A stretch of DNA of 64,000 nt from Tritrichomonas musculus (taxonomy: Eukaryota; Parabasalia; Tritrichomonadida; Tritrichomonadidae): NCBI GenBank assembly GCA_039105265.1, contig JAPFFF010000059.1, positions 801,209 to 865,208 on the forward strand, written 5' to 3'. A program made the position numbers and the translations under genes. Under the pieces are notes generated by a model that searched no databases, had not been told where the DNA came from, and saw nothing but the letters and a program-made list of their open reading frames with translations. Shown here piece by piece: positions 39,742 to 53,723 of this stretch. How positions within the stretch are numbered: the first letter of the stretch is position 1; each line of letters begins with the position of its first letter.

Positions 39742-42700
39742 ATGGTTCAAATTGCAGTTGTAGCTGAATCTGATGGTTCAAATTGCAGTTGTAGCTGAAT
39801 CTGATGGTTCAAATTGCAGTTGTAGCTGAATCTGATGGTTCAATTGCAGTTGTAGTTTAATCTGATGGTTCAAATTGCAGTTGTAGCTGAATCTGATGGT
39901 TCAAATTGCAGTTGTAGCTGAATCTGATGGTTCAACTGCAGTTGTAGTTTAATCTAATGGTTCAATTGCAGTTGCAGCTGAATCTGATGGTTCAATTGCA
40001 GTTGTAGTTTAATCTGATGGTTCAATTGCAGTTGTAGTTTAATCTGATGGTTCAAATTGCAGTTGTAGCTGAATCTGATGGTTCAAATTGCAGTTGTAGC
40101 TGAATCTAATGGTTCAACTGCAGTTGTAGCTGAATCTGATGGTTCAACTGCAGTTGTAGTTTAATCTAATGGTTCAAATTGCAGTTGCAGCTGAATCTGA
40201 TGGTTCAATTGCAGTTGTAGTTTAATCTGATGGTTCAATTGCAGTTGTAGTTTAATCTGATGGTTCAATTGCAGTTGTAGTTTAATCTGATGGTTCAAAT
40301 TGCAGTTGTAGTTTAATCTGATGGTTCAAATTGCAGTTGTAGCTGAATCTGATGGTTCAACTGCAGTTGTAGTTTAATCTGATGATTCAACTGCAGTTGT
40401 AGTTTAATCTGATGGTTCAATTGCAGTTGTAGTTTAATCTAATGGTTCAAATTGCAGTTACAGCTGAATCTAATGGTTCAATTCCAGTTGTAGTTTAATC
40501 TGATGGTTCAAATTGCAGTTGCAGCTGAATCTAATGGTTCAATTGCAGTTGTAGTTTAATCTGATGGTTCAATTGCAGTTGCAGCTGAATCTGATGGTTC
40601 AATTGCAGTTGTAGTTTAATCTGATGGTTCAATTGCAGTTGTAGCTGAATCTGATGGTTCAATTGAAGTTGCAGCTGAATCTAATGGTTCAATTGCAGTT
40701 GTAGTTTAATCTGATGGTTCAAATTGCAGTTGTAGCTGAATCTGATGGTTCAAATTGCAGTTGTAGTTTAATCTGATAATTCAATTGCAGTTGTAGTTTA
40801 ATCTGATGGTTCAATTGCAGTTGTAGCTGAATCTGATGGTTCAAATTGCAGTTGTAGTTTAATCTGATAATTCAATTGCAGTTGTAGTTTAATCTGATGG
40901 TTCAATTGCAGTTGTAGTTTAATCTGATGGTTCAATTGCAGTTGTAGCTGAATCTGATGGTTCAAATTGCAGTTGTAGTTTAATCTGATGGTTCAATTGC
41001 AGTTGTAGCTGAATCTGATGGTTCAATTGCAGTTGTAGTTTAATCTGATGGTTCAATTGAAGTTGCAGCTGAATCTAATGGTTCAATTGCAGTTGTAGTT
41101 TAATCTGATGGTTCAAATTGCAGTTGTAGCTGAATCTGATGGTTCAAATTGCAGTTGTAGCTGAATCTGATGGTTCAAATTGCAGTTGTAGCTGAATCTG
41201 ATGGTTCAACTGCAGTTGTAGTTTAATCTGATGGTTCAATTGCAGTTGTAGTTTAATCTGATGGTTCAAATTGCAGTTGTAGCTGAATCTGATAATTCAA
41301 TTGCAGTTGTAGTTTAATCTGATGGTTCAATTGCAGTTGTAGCTGAATCTGATGGTTCAATTGCAGTTGTAGTTTAATCTGATGGTTCAAATTGCAGTTG
41401 TAGCTGAATCTGATGGTTCAATTGCAGTTGTAGTTTAATCTGATGGTTCAATTGCAGTTGTAGTTTAATCTGATGATTCAAATTGCAGTTGTAGTTTAAT
41501 CTGATGGTTCAAATTGCAGTTGCAGCTGAATCTGATGGTTCAATTGCAGTTGTAGTTTAATCTGATAGTTCAATTGCAGTTGTAGTTTAATCTGATGGTT
41601 CAATTGCAGTTGTAGTTTAATCTAATGGTTCAATTTCAGTTGTAGCTTAATCTAATGGTTCAAATTGCAGTTGCAGCTGAATCTAATGGTTCAATTGAAG
41701 TTGTAGTTTAATCTGATGGTTCAATTGCAGTTGCAGCTGAATCTGATGGTTCAAATTGCAGTTGTAGCTGAATCTAATGGTTCAACTGCAGTTGTAGTTT
41801 AATCTGATGATTCAACTGCAGTTGTAGTTTAATCTGATGGTTCAATTGCAGTTGTAGTTTAATCTAATGGTTCAATTTCAGTTGTAGCTTAATCTAATGG
41901 TTCAAATTGCAGTTGCAGCTGAATCTAATGGTTCAATTGAAGTTGTAGTTTAATCTGATGGTTCAATTGCAGTTGCAGCTGAATCTGATGGTTCAAATTG
42001 CAGTTGTAGCTGAATCTAATGGTTCAACTGCAGTTGTAGTTTAATCTGATGATTCAACTGCAGTTGTAGTTTAATCTGATGGTTCAATTGCAATTGTAGT
42101 TTAATCTAATGGTTCAAATTGCAGTTGTAGCTGAATCTGATGGTTCAAATTGCAGTTGTAGTTTAATCTGATGGTTCAATTGCAGTTGTAGTTTAATCTG
42201 ATGGTTCAACTGCAGTTGTAGTTTAATCTGATGGTTCAAATTGCAGTTGTAGTTTAATCTGATGATTCAAATTGCAGTTGTAGTTTAATCTGATGGTTCA
42301 AATTGCAGTTGCAGCTGAATCTGATGGTTCAATTGCAGTTGTAGCTGAATCTAATGGTTCAACTGCAGTTGTAGTTTAATCTGATGATTCAACTGCAGTT
42401 GTAGTTTAATCTGATGGTTCAATTGCAGTTGTAGTTTAATCTAATGGTTCAATTTCAGTTGTAGCTTAATCTAATGGTTCAAATTGCAGTTGCAGCTGAA
42501 TCTAATGGTTCAATTGAAGTTGTAGTTTAATCTGATGGTTCAATTGCAGTTGCAGCTGAATCTGATGGTTCAAATTGCAGTTGTAGCTGAATCTAATGGT
42601 TCAACTGCAGTTGTAGTTTAATCTGATGATTCAACTGCAGTTGTAGTTTAATCTGATGGTTCAATTGCAATTGTAGTTTAATCTAATGGTTCAAATTGCA

Positions 42701-45700
42701 GTTGTAGCTGAATCTGATGGTTCAAATTGCAGTTGTAGTTTAATCTGATGGTTCAATTGCAGTTGTAGTTTAATCTGATGGTTCAACTGCAGTTGTAGTT
42801 TAATCTGATGGTTCAAATTGCAGTTGTAGTTTAATCTGATGATTCAAATTGCAGTTGTAGTTTAATCTGATGGTTCAAATTGCAGTTGCAGCTGAATCTG
42901 ATGGTTCAATTGCAGTTGTAGTTTAATCTGATAGTTCAATTGCAGTTGTAGTTTAATCTGATGGTTCAATTGCAGTTGTAGTTTAATCTGATAGTTCAAT
43001 TGCAGTTGTAGTTTAATCTGATGGTTCAATTGCAGTTGTAGTTTAATCTGATGGTTCAATTGCAGTTGTAGTTTAATCTGATGGTTCAAATTGCAGTTGT
43101 AGTTTAATCTGATGATTCAAATTGCAGTTGTAGTTTAATCTGATGGTTCAATTGCAGTTGTAGTTTAATCTGATGATTCAACTGCAGTTGTAGTTTAATC
43201 TGATGATTCAACTGCAGTTGTAGTTTAATCTGATGGTTCAAATTGCAGTTGTAGTTTAATCTGATGATTCAAATTGCAGTTGTAGTTTAATCTGATGGTT
43301 CAAATTGCAGTTGCAGCTGAATCTGATGGTTCAAATTGCAGTTGTAGCTGAATCTGATGGTTCAAATTGCAGTTGTAGCTGAATCTGATGGTTCAATTGC
43401 AGTTGTAGTTTAATCTGATAGTTCAATTGCAGTTGTAGTTTAATCTGATGGTTCAATTGCAGTTGTAGTTTAATCTAATGGTTCAATTTCAGTTGTAGCT
43501 TAATCTAATGGTTCAAATTGCAGTTGCAGCTGAATCTAATGGTTCAATTGAAGTTGTAGTTTAATCTGATGGTTCAATTGCAGTTGCAGCTGAATCTGAT
43601 GGTTCAAATTGCAGTTGTAGCTGAATCTAATGGTTCAACTGCAGTTGTAGTTTAATCTGATGATTCAACTGCAGTTGTAGTTTAATCTGATGGTTCAAAT
43701 TGCAGTTGTAGTTTAATCTGATGGTTCAATTGCAGTTGCAGCTGAATCTGATGGTTCAAATTGCAGTTATAGCTGAATCTAATGGTTCAACTGCAGTTGT
43801 AGTTTAATCTGATGATTCAACTGCAGTTGTAGTTTAATCTGATGATTCAAATTGCAGTTGTAGTTTAATCTGATGATTCAAATTGCAGTTGTAGTTTAAT
43901 CTGATGGTTCAATTTGCAGTTGTAGTTTAATCTGATGGTTCAAATTGCAGTTGTAGTTTAATCTGATGGTTCAATTGCAGTTGCAGCTGAATCTGATGGT
44001 TCAAATTGCAGTTTTAGCTGAATCTAATGGTTCAACTGCAGTTGTAGTTTAATCTGATGATTCAACTGCAGTTGTAGTTTAATCTGATGGTTCAATTGCA
44101 GTTGTAGTTTAATCTAATGGTTCAAATTGCAGTTGCAGCTGAATCTAATGGTTCAATTCCAGTTGTAGTTTAATCTGATGGTTCAAATTGCAGTTGCAGC
44201 TGAATCTAATGGTTCAATTGCAGTTGTAGTTTAATCTGATGGTTCAATTGCAGTTGCAGCTGAATCTGATGGTTCAATTGCAGTTGTAGTTTAATCTGAT
44301 GGTTCAATTGCAGTTGTAGCTGAATCTGATGGTTCAATTGAAGTTGCAGCTGAATCTAATGGTTCAATTGCAGTTGTAGTTTAATCTGATGGTTCAAATT
44401 GCAGTTGTAGCTGAATCTGATGGTTCAAATTGCAGTTGTAGTTTAATCTGATAATTCAATTGCAGTTGTAGTTTAATCTGATGGTTCAATTGCAGTTGTA
44501 GTTTAATCTGATGGTTCAATTGCAGTTGTAGCTGAATCTGATGGTTCAATTGCAGTTGTAGTTTAATCTGATGGTTCAATTGAAGTTGCAGCTGAATCTA
44601 ATGGTTCAATTGCAGTTGTAGTTTAATCTGATGGTTCAAATTGCAGTTGTAGCTGAATCTGATGGTTCAAATTGCAGTTGTAGTTTAATCTGATGGTTCA
44701 ATTGCAGTTGTAGTTTAATCTAATGGTTCAAATTGCAGTTGCAGCTGAATCTAATGGTTCAATTCCAGTTGTAGTTTAATCTGATGGTTCAAATTGCAGT
44801 TGCAGCTGAATCTAATGGTTCAATTGCAGTTGTAGTTTAATCTGATGGTTCAATTGCAGTTGCAGCTGAATCTGATGGTTCAATTGCAGTTGTAGTTTAA
44901 TCTGATGGTTCAATTGCAGTTGTAGCTGAATCTGATGGTTCAATTGAAGTTGCAGCTGAATCTAATGGTTCAATTGCAGTTGTAGTTTAATCTGATGGTT
45001 CAAATTGCAGTTGTAGCTGAATCTGATGGTTCAATTGCAGTTGTAGTTTAATCTGATGATTCAACTGCAGTTGTAGTTTAATCTGATGGTTCAATTGCAG
45101 TTGTAGTTTAATCTGATGGTTCAATTGCAGTTGTAGCTGAATCTGATGGTTCAATTGCAGTTGTAGTTTAATCTGATGGTTCAATTGAAGTTGCAGCTGA
45201 ATCTAATGGTTCAATTGCAGTTGTAGTTTAATCTGATGGTTCAAATTGCAGTTGTAGCTGAATCTGATGGTTCAAATTGCAGTTGTAGCTGAATCTGATG
45301 GTTCAAATTGCAGTTGTAGCTGAATCTGATGGTTCAATTGCAGTTGTAGTTTAATCTGATGGTTCAAATTGCAGTTGTAGCTGAATCTGATGGTTCAAAT
45401 TGCAGTTGTAGCTGAATCTGATGGTTCAACTGCAGTTGTAGTTTAATCTAATGGTTCAATTGCAGTTGCAGCTGAATCTGATGGTTCAATTGCAGTTGTA
45501 GTTTAATCTGATGGTTCAATTGCAGTTGTAGTTTAATCTGATGGTTCAAATTGCAGTTGTAGCTGAATCTGATGGTTCAAATTGCAGTTGTAGCTGAATC
45601 TAATGGTTCAACTGCAGTTGTAGCTGAATCTGATGGTTCAACTGCAGTTGTAGTTTAATCTAATGGTTCAAATTGCAGTTGCAGCTGAATCTGATGGTTC

Positions 45701-47060
45701 AATTGCAGTTGTAGTTTAATCTGATGGTTCAATTGCAGTTGTAGTTTAATCTGATGGTTCAATTGCAGTTGTAGTTTAATCTGATGGTTCAAATTGCAGT
45801 TGTAGTTTAATCTGATGGTTCAAATTGCAGTTGTAGCTGAATCTGATGGTTCAACTGCAGTTGTAGTTTAATCTGATGGTTCAATTGCAGTTGTAGTTTA
45901 ATCTAATGGTTCAAATTGCAGTTACAGCTGAATCTAATGGTTCAATTCCAGTTGTAGTTTAATCTGATGGTTCAAATTGCAGTTGCAGCTGAATCTAATG
46001 GTTCAATTGCAGTTGTAGTTTAATCTGATGGTTCAATTGCAGTTGCAGCTGAATCTGATGGTTCAATTGCAGTTGTAGTTTAATCTGATGGTTCAATTGC
46101 AGTTGTAGCTGAATCTGATGGTTCAATTGAAGTTGCAGCTGAATCTAATGGTTCAATTGCAGTTGTAGTTTAATCTGATGGTTCAAATTGCAGTTGTAGC
46201 TGAATCTGATGGTTCAAATTGCAGTTGTAGTTTAATCTGATAATTCAATTGCAGTTGTAGTTTAATCTGATGGTTCAATTGCAGTTGTAGCTGAATCTGA
46301 TGGTTCAAATTGCAGTTGTAGTTTAATCTGATAATTCAATTGCAGTTGTAGTTTAATCTGATGGTTCAATTGCAGTTGTAGTTTAATCTGATGGTTCAAT
46401 TGCAGTTGTAGCTGAATCTGATGGTTCAAATTGCAGTTGTAGTTTAATCTGATGGTTCAATTGCAGTTGTAGCTGAATCTGATGGTTCAATTGCAGTTGT
46501 AGTTTAATCTGATGGTTCAATTGAAGTTGCAGCTGAATCTAATGGTTCAATTGCAGTTGTAGTTTAATCTGATGGTTCAAATTGCAGTTGTAGCTGAATC
46601 TGATGGTTCAAATTGCAGTTGTAGCTGAATCTGATGGTTCAAATTGCAGTTGTAGCTGAATCTGATGGTTCAACTGCAGTTGTAGTTTAATCTGATGGTT
46701 CAATTGCAGTTGTAGTTTAATCTGATGGTTCAAATTGCAGTTGTAGCTGAATCTGATAATTCAATTGCAGTTGTAGTTTAATCTGATGGTTCAATTGCAG
46801 TTGTAGCTGAATCTGATGGTTCAATTGCAGTTGTAGTTTAATCTGATGGTTCAAATTGCAGTTGTAGCTGAATCTGATGGTTCAATTGCAGTTGTAGTTT
46901 AATCTGATGGTTCAATTGCAGTTGTAGTTTAATCTGATGATTCAAATTGCAGTTGTAGTTTAATCTGATGGTTCAAATTGCAGTTGCAGCTGAATCTGAT
47001 GGTTCAATTGCAGTTGTAGTTTAATCTGATAGTTCAATTGCAGTTGTAGTTTAATCTGAT
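39742..47060. repeat. 7.3-kb B-to-A segment, copy 2 of a duplication
   Basis: This is the right-hand partner of 14,862-22,118. It carries two whole extra monomers (near 40,381 and near 46,800) and a one-base length difference near 41,391. It contains a doubled 242-bp module at 41,634/41,876, the alternating GATAGTTC block at 42,862-43,089, a rare-variant cassette at 43,766, and a start-of-window copy from 45,378. At 47,060 it goes on into type B while the partner at 22,118 stays type A. Confidence 0.85.
43766..44020. repeat. Rare-variant cassette, copy 4
   Basis: GTTATAG lies at 43,766, the ATTTG of CAATTTGCAG at 43,912, and TTTTAGCTG at 44,012, each 24,911 bp right of copy 1, as expected from the 7.3-kb duplication. 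Confidence 0.9.
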
Positions 47061-50000
47061 GGTTCAATTGCAGTTGTAGTTTAATCTAATGGTTCAATTT
47101 CAGTTGTAGCTTAATCTAATGGTTCAAATTGCAGTTGCAGCTGAATCTAATGGTTCAATTGAAGTTGTAGTTTAATCTGATGGTTCAATTGCAGTTGCAG
47201 CTGAATCTGATGGTTCAAATTGCAGTTGTAGCTGAATCTAATGGTTCAACTGCAGTTGTAGTTTAATCTGATGATTCAACTGCAGTTGTAGTTTAATCTG
47301 ATGGTTCAATTGCAGTTGTAGTTTAATCTAATGGTTCAATTTCAGTTGTAGCTTAATCTAATGGTTCAAATTGCAGTTGCAGCTGAATCTAATGGTTCAA
47401 TTGAAGTTGTAGTTTAATCTGATGGTTCAATTGCAGTTGCAGCTGAATCTGATGGTTCAAATTGCAGTTGTAGTTTAATCTGATGATTCAAATTGCAGTT
47501 GTAGTTTAATCTGATGGTTCAATTGCAGTTGTAGTTTAATCTAATGGTTCAATTTCAGTTGTAGCTTAATCTAATGGTTCAATTGAAGTTGTAGTTTAAT
47601 CTGATGGTTCAATTGCAGTTGCAGCTGAATCTGATGGTTCAAATTGCAGTTGTAGCTGAATCTAATGGTTCAACTGCAGTTGTAGTTTAATCTGATGATT
47701 CAACTGCAGTTGTAGTTTAATCTGATGATTCAACTGCAGTTGTAGTTTAATCTGATGGTTCAAATTGCAGTTGTAGTTTAATCTGATGGTTCAATTGCAA
47801 TTGTAGTTTAATCTAATGGTTCAAATTGCAGTTGTAGTTTAATCTGATGATTCAAATTGCAGTTGTAGTTTAATCTGATGGTTCAATTGCAGTTGTAGTT
47901 TAATCTAATGGTTCAATTTCAGTTGTAGCTTAATCTAATGGTTCAATTGAAGTTGTAGTTTAATCTGATGGTTCAATTGCAGTTGCAGCTGAATCTGATG
48001 GTTCAAATTGCAGTTGTAGCTGAATCTAATGGTTCAACTGCAGTTGTAGTTTAATCTGATGATTCAACTGCAGTTGTAGTTTAATCTGATGATTCAACTG
48101 CAGTTGTAGTTTAATCTGATGGTTCAAATTGCAGTTGTAGTTTAATCTGATGATTCAAATTGCAGTTGTAGTTTAATCTGATGGTTCAATTGCAGTTGTA
48201 GTTTAATCTAATGGTTCAATTTCAGTTGTAGCTTAATCTAATGGTTCAAATTGCAGTTGCAGCTGAATCTAATGGTTCAATTGAAGTTGTAGTTTAATCT
48301 GATGGTTCAATTGCAGTTGCAGCTGAATCTGATGGTTCAAATTGCAGTTGTAGCTGAATCTAATGGTTCAACTGCAGTTGTAGTTTAATCTGATGATTCA
48401 ACTGCAGTTGTAGTTTAATCTGATGGTTCAATTGCAATTGTAGTTTAATCTGATGGTTCAATTGCAGTTGTAGCTGAATCTGATGGTTCAAATTGCAGTT
48501 GTAGTTTAATCTGATGGTTCAATTGCAGTTGTAGCTGAATCTGATGGTTCAATTGCAGTTGTAGTTTAATCTGATGGTTCAATTGAAGTTGCAGCTGAAT
48601 CTAATGGTTCAATTGCAGTTGTAGTTTAATCTGATGGTTCAAATTGCAGTTGTAGCTGAATCTGATGGTTCAAATTGCAGTTGTAGCTGAATCTGATGGT
48701 TCAAATTGCAGTTGTAGCTGAATCTGATGGTTCAACTGCAGTTGTAGTTTAATCTGATGGTTCAATTGCAGTTGTAGTTTAATCTGATGGTTCAAATTGC
48801 AGTTGTAGCTGAATCTGATAATTCAATTGCAGTTGTAGTTTAATCTGATGGTTCAATTGCAGTTGTAGCTGAATCTGATGGTTCAATTGCAGTTGTAGTT
48901 TAATCTGATGGTTCAAATTGCAGTTGTAGCTGAATCTGATGGTTCAATTGCAGTTGTAGTTTAATCTGATGGTTCAATTGCAGTTGTAGTTTAATCTGAT
49001 GATTCAAATTGCAGTTGTAGTTTAATCTGATGGTTCAAATTGCAGTTGCAGCTGAATCTGATGGTTCAATTGCAGTTGTAGTTTAATCTGATAGTTCAAT
49101 TGCAGTTGTAGTTTAATCTGATGGTTCAATTGCAGTTGTAGTTTAATCTAATGGTTCAATTTCAGTTGTAGCTTAATCTAATGGTTCAAATTGCAGTTGC
49201 AGCTGAATCTAATGGTTCAATTGAAGTTGTAGTTTAATCTGATGGTTCAATTGCAGTTGCAGCTGAATCTGATGGTTCAAATTGCAGTTGTAGCTGAATC
49301 TAATGGTTCAACTGCAGTTGTAGTTTAATCTGATGATTCAACTGCAGTTGTAGTTTAATCTGATGGTTCAATTGCAGTTGTAGTTTAATCTAATGGTTCA
49401 ATTTCAGTTGTAGCTTAATCTAATGGTTCAAATTGCAGTTGCAGCTGAATCTAATGGTTCAATTGAAGTTGTAGTTTAATCTGATGGTTCAATTGCAGTT
49501 GCAGCTGAATCTGATGGTTCAAATTGCAGTTGTAGTTTAATCTGATGATTCAAATTGCAGTTGTAGTTTAATCTGATGGTTCAATTGCAGTTGTAGTTTA
49601 ATCTAATGGTTCAATTTCAGTTGTAGCTTAATCTAATGGTTCAATTGAAGTTGTAGTTTAATCTGATGGTTCAATTGCAGTTGCAGCTGAATCTGATGGT
49701 TCAAATTGCAGTTGTAGCTGAATCTAATGGTTCAACTGCAGTTGTAGTTTAATCTGATGATTCAACTGCAGTTGTAGTTTAATCTGATGATTCAACTGCA
49801 GTTGTAGTTTAATCTGATGGTTCAATTGCAGTTGCAGCTGAATCTGATGGTTCAAATTGCAGTTGTAGCTGAATCTGATGGTTCAAATTGCAGTTGTAGT
49901 TTAATCTAATGGTTCAATTGAAGTTGTAGTTTAATCTGATGGTTCAATTGCAGTTGCAGCTGAATCTGATGGTTCAAATTGCAGTTGTAGCTGAATCTAA

Positions 50001-53000
50001 TGGTTCAACTGCAGTTGTAGTTTAATCTGATGATTCAACTGCAGTTGTAGTTTAATCTGATGATTCAACTGCAGTTGTAGCTGAATCTGATGGTTCAAAT
50101 TGCAGTTGTAGCTGAATCTGATGGTTCAAATTGCAGTTGTAGCTGAATCTGATGGTTCAACTGCAGTTGTAGTTTAATCTGATGGTTCAATTGCAGTTGT
50201 AGTTTAATCTGATGGTTCAAATTGCAGTTGTAGCTGAATCTGATAATTCAATTGCAGTTGTAGTTTAATCTGATGGTTCAATTGCAGTTGTAGCTGAATC
50301 TGATGGTTCAAATTGCAGTTGTAGCTGAATCTGATGGTTCAAATTGCAGTTGTAGCTGAATCTGATGGTTCAAATTGCAGTTGTAGCTGAATCTGATGGT
50401 TCAACTGCAGTTGTAGTTTAATCTGATGGTTCAAATTGCAGTTGCAGCTGAATCTGATGGTTCAATTGCAGTTGTAGTTTAATCTGATGATTCAACTGCA
50501 GTTGTAGTTTAATCTGATGGTTCAATTGCAGTTGTAGTTTAATCTAATGGTTCAATTTCAGTTGTAGCTTAATCTAATGGTTCAAATTGCAGTTGCAGCT
50601 GAATCTAATGGTTCAATTGAAGTTGTAGTTTAATCTGATGGTTCAATTGCAGTTGCAGCTGAATCTGATGGTTCAAATTGCAGTTGTAGTTTAATCTGAT
50701 GATTCAAATTGCAGTTGTAGTTTAATCTGATGGTTCAATTGCAGTTGTAGTTTAATCTAATGGTTCAATTTCAGTTGTAGCTTAATCTAATGGTTCAATT
50801 GAAGTTGTAGTTTAATCTGATGGTTCAATTGCAGTTGCAGCTGAATCTGATGGTTCAAATTGCAGTTGTAGCTGAATCTAATGGTTCAACTGCAGTTGTA
50901 GTTTAATCTGATGATTCAACTGCAGTTGTAGTTTAATCTGATGATTCAACTGCAGTTGTAGTTTAATCTGATGGTTCAAATTGCAGTTGTAGTTTAATCT
51001 GATGGTTCAATTGCAATTGTAGTTTAATCTAATGGTTCAAATTGCAGTTGTAGTTTAATCTGATGATTCAAATTGCAGTTGTAGTTTAATCTGATGGTTC
51101 AATTGCAGTTGTAGTTTAATCTAATGGTTCAATTTCAGTTGTAGCTTAATCTAATGGTTCAATTGAAGTTGTAGTTTAATCTGATGGTTCAATTGCAGTT
51201 GCAGCTGAATCTGATGGTTCAAATTGCAGTTGTAGCTGAATCTAATGGTTCAACTGCAGTTGTAGTTTAATCTGATGATTCAACTGCAGTTGTAGTTTAA
51301 TCTGATGATTCAACTGCAGTTGTAGTTTAATCTGATGGTTCAAATTGCAGTTGTAGTTTAATCTGATGATTCAAATTGCAGTTGTAGTTTAATCTGATGG
51401 TTCAATTGCAGTTGTAGTTTAATCTAATGGTTCAATTTCAGTTGTAGCTTAATCTAATGGTTCAAATTGCAGTTGCAGCTGAATCTAATGGTTCAATTGA
51501 AGTTGTAGTTTAATCTGATGGTTCAATTGCAGTTGCAGCTGAATCTGATGGTTCAAATTGCAGTTGTAGCTGAATCTAATGGTTCAACTGCAGTTGTAGT
51601 TTAATCTGATGATTCAACTGCAGTTGTAGTTTAATCTGATGGTTCAATTGCAATTGTAGTTTAATCTGATGGTTCAATTGCAGTTGTAGCTGAATCTGAT
51701 GGTTCAAATTGCAGTTGTAGTTTAATCTGATGGTTCAATTGCAGTTGTAGCTGAATCTGATGGTTCAATTGCAGTTGTAGTTTAATCTGATGGTTCAATT
51801 GAAGTTGCAGCTGAATCTAATGGTTCAATTGCAGTTGTAGTTTAATCTGATGGTTCAAATTGCAGTTGTAGCTGAATCTGATGGTTCAAATTGCAGTTGT
51901 AGCTGAATCTGATGGTTCAAATTGCAGTTGTAGCTGAATCTGATGGTTCAACTGCAGTTGTAGTTTAATCTGATGGTTCAATTGCAGTTGTAGTTTAATC
52001 TGATGGTTCAAATTGCAGTTGTAGCTGAATCTGATAATTCAATTGCAGTTGTAGTTTAATCTGATGGTTCAATTGCAGTTGTAGCTGAATCTGATGGTTC
52101 AATTGCAGTTGTAGTTTAATCTGATGGTTCAAATTGCAGTTGTAGCTGAATCTGATGGTTCAATTGCAGTTGTAGTTTAATCTGATGGTTCAATTGCAGT
52201 TGTAGTTTAATCTGATGATTCAAATTGCAGTTGTAGTTTAATCTGATGGTTCAAATTGCAGTTGCAGCTGAATCTGATGGTTCAATTGCAGTTGTAGTTT
52301 AATCTGATAGTTCAATTGCAGTTGTAGTTTAATCTGATGGTTCAATTGCAGTTGTAGTTTAATCTAATGGTTCAATTTCAGTTGTAGCTTAATCTAATGG
52401 TTCAAATTGCAGTTGCAGCTGAATCTAATGGTTCAATTGAAGTTGTAGTTTAATCTGATGGTTCAATTGCAGTTGCAGCTGAATCTGATGGTTCAAATTG
52501 CAGTTGTAGCTGAATCTAATGGTTCAACTGCAGTTGTAGTTTAATCTGATGATTCAACTGCAGTTGTAGTTTAATCTGATGGTTCAATTGCAGTTGTAGT
52601 TTAATCTAATGGTTCAATTTCAGTTGTAGCTTAATCTAATGGTTCAAATTGCAGTTGCAGCTGAATCTAATGGTTCAATTGAAGTTGTAGTTTAATCTGA
52701 TGGTTCAATTGCAGTTGCAGCTGAATCTGATGGTTCAAATTGCAGTTGTAGTTTAATCTGATGATTCAAATTGCAGTTGTAGTTTAATCTGATGGTTCAA
52801 TTGCAGTTGTAGTTTAATCTAATGGTTCAATTTCAGTTGTAGCTTAATCTAATGGTTCAATTGAAGTTGTAGTTTAATCTGATGGTTCAATTGCAGTTGC
52901 AGCTGAATCTGATGGTTCAAATTGCAGTTGTAGCTGAATCTAATGGTTCAACTGCAGTTGTAGTTTAATCTGATGATTCAACTGCAGTTGTAGTTTAATC

Positions 53001-53723
53001 TGATGATTCAACTGCAGTTGTAGTTTAATCTGATGGTTCAAATTGCAGTTGTAGTTTAATCTGATGGTTCAATTGCAATTGTAGTTTAATCTAATGGTTC
53101 AAATTGCAGTTGTAGTTTAATCTGATGATTCAAATTGCAGTTGTAGTTTAATCTGATGGTTCAATTGCAGTTGTAGTTTAATCTAATGGTTCAATTTCAG
53201 TTGTAGCTTAATCTAATGGTTCAATTGAAGTTGTAGTTTAATCTGATGGTTCAATTGCAGTTGCAGCTGAATCTGATGGTTCAAATTGCAGTTGTAGCTG
53301 AATCTAATGGTTCAACTGCAGTTGTAGTTTAATCTGATGATTCAACTGCAGTTGTAGTTTAATCTGATGATTCAACTGCAGTTGTAGTTTAATCTGATGG
53401 TTCAAATTGCAGTTGTAGTTTAATCTGATGATTCAAATTGCAGTTGTAGTTTAATCTGATGGTTCAATTGCAGTTGTAGTTTAATCTAATGGTTCAATTT
53501 CAGTTGTAGCTTAATCTAATGGTTCAAATTGCAGTTGCAGCTGAATCTAATGGTTCAATTGAAGTTGTAGTTTAATCTGATGGTTCAATTGCAGTTGCAG
53601 CTGAATCTGATGGTTCAAATTGCAGTTGTAGCTGAATCTAATGGTTCAACTGCAGTTGTAGTTTAATCTGATGATTCAACTGCAGTTGTAGTTTAATCTG
53701 ATGGTTCAATTGCAATTGTAGTT
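47061..53723. repeat. Type B expansion with 3,216-bp and 5,278-bp spacings
   Basis: About 47,255-49,820 repeats at 50,471-53,036 (offset 3,216). The piece 47,461-48,445 occurs three times, starting at 47,461, 50,677 and 52,739. It is marked by a shortened junction in which AATTTCAG and GCTTAAT are followed directly by TTGAAG (near 47,560, 47,921, 49,620, 50,770, 51,140, 52,850 and 53,210), missing the GCAGCTG monomer found in the standard 242-bp module. Doubled 242-bp modules sit at 47,098/47,340, 49,160/49,402 and 52,376/52,618. CAATTCCAG, the type A marker, is absent. No gene or unique sequence. Confidence 0.82.
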
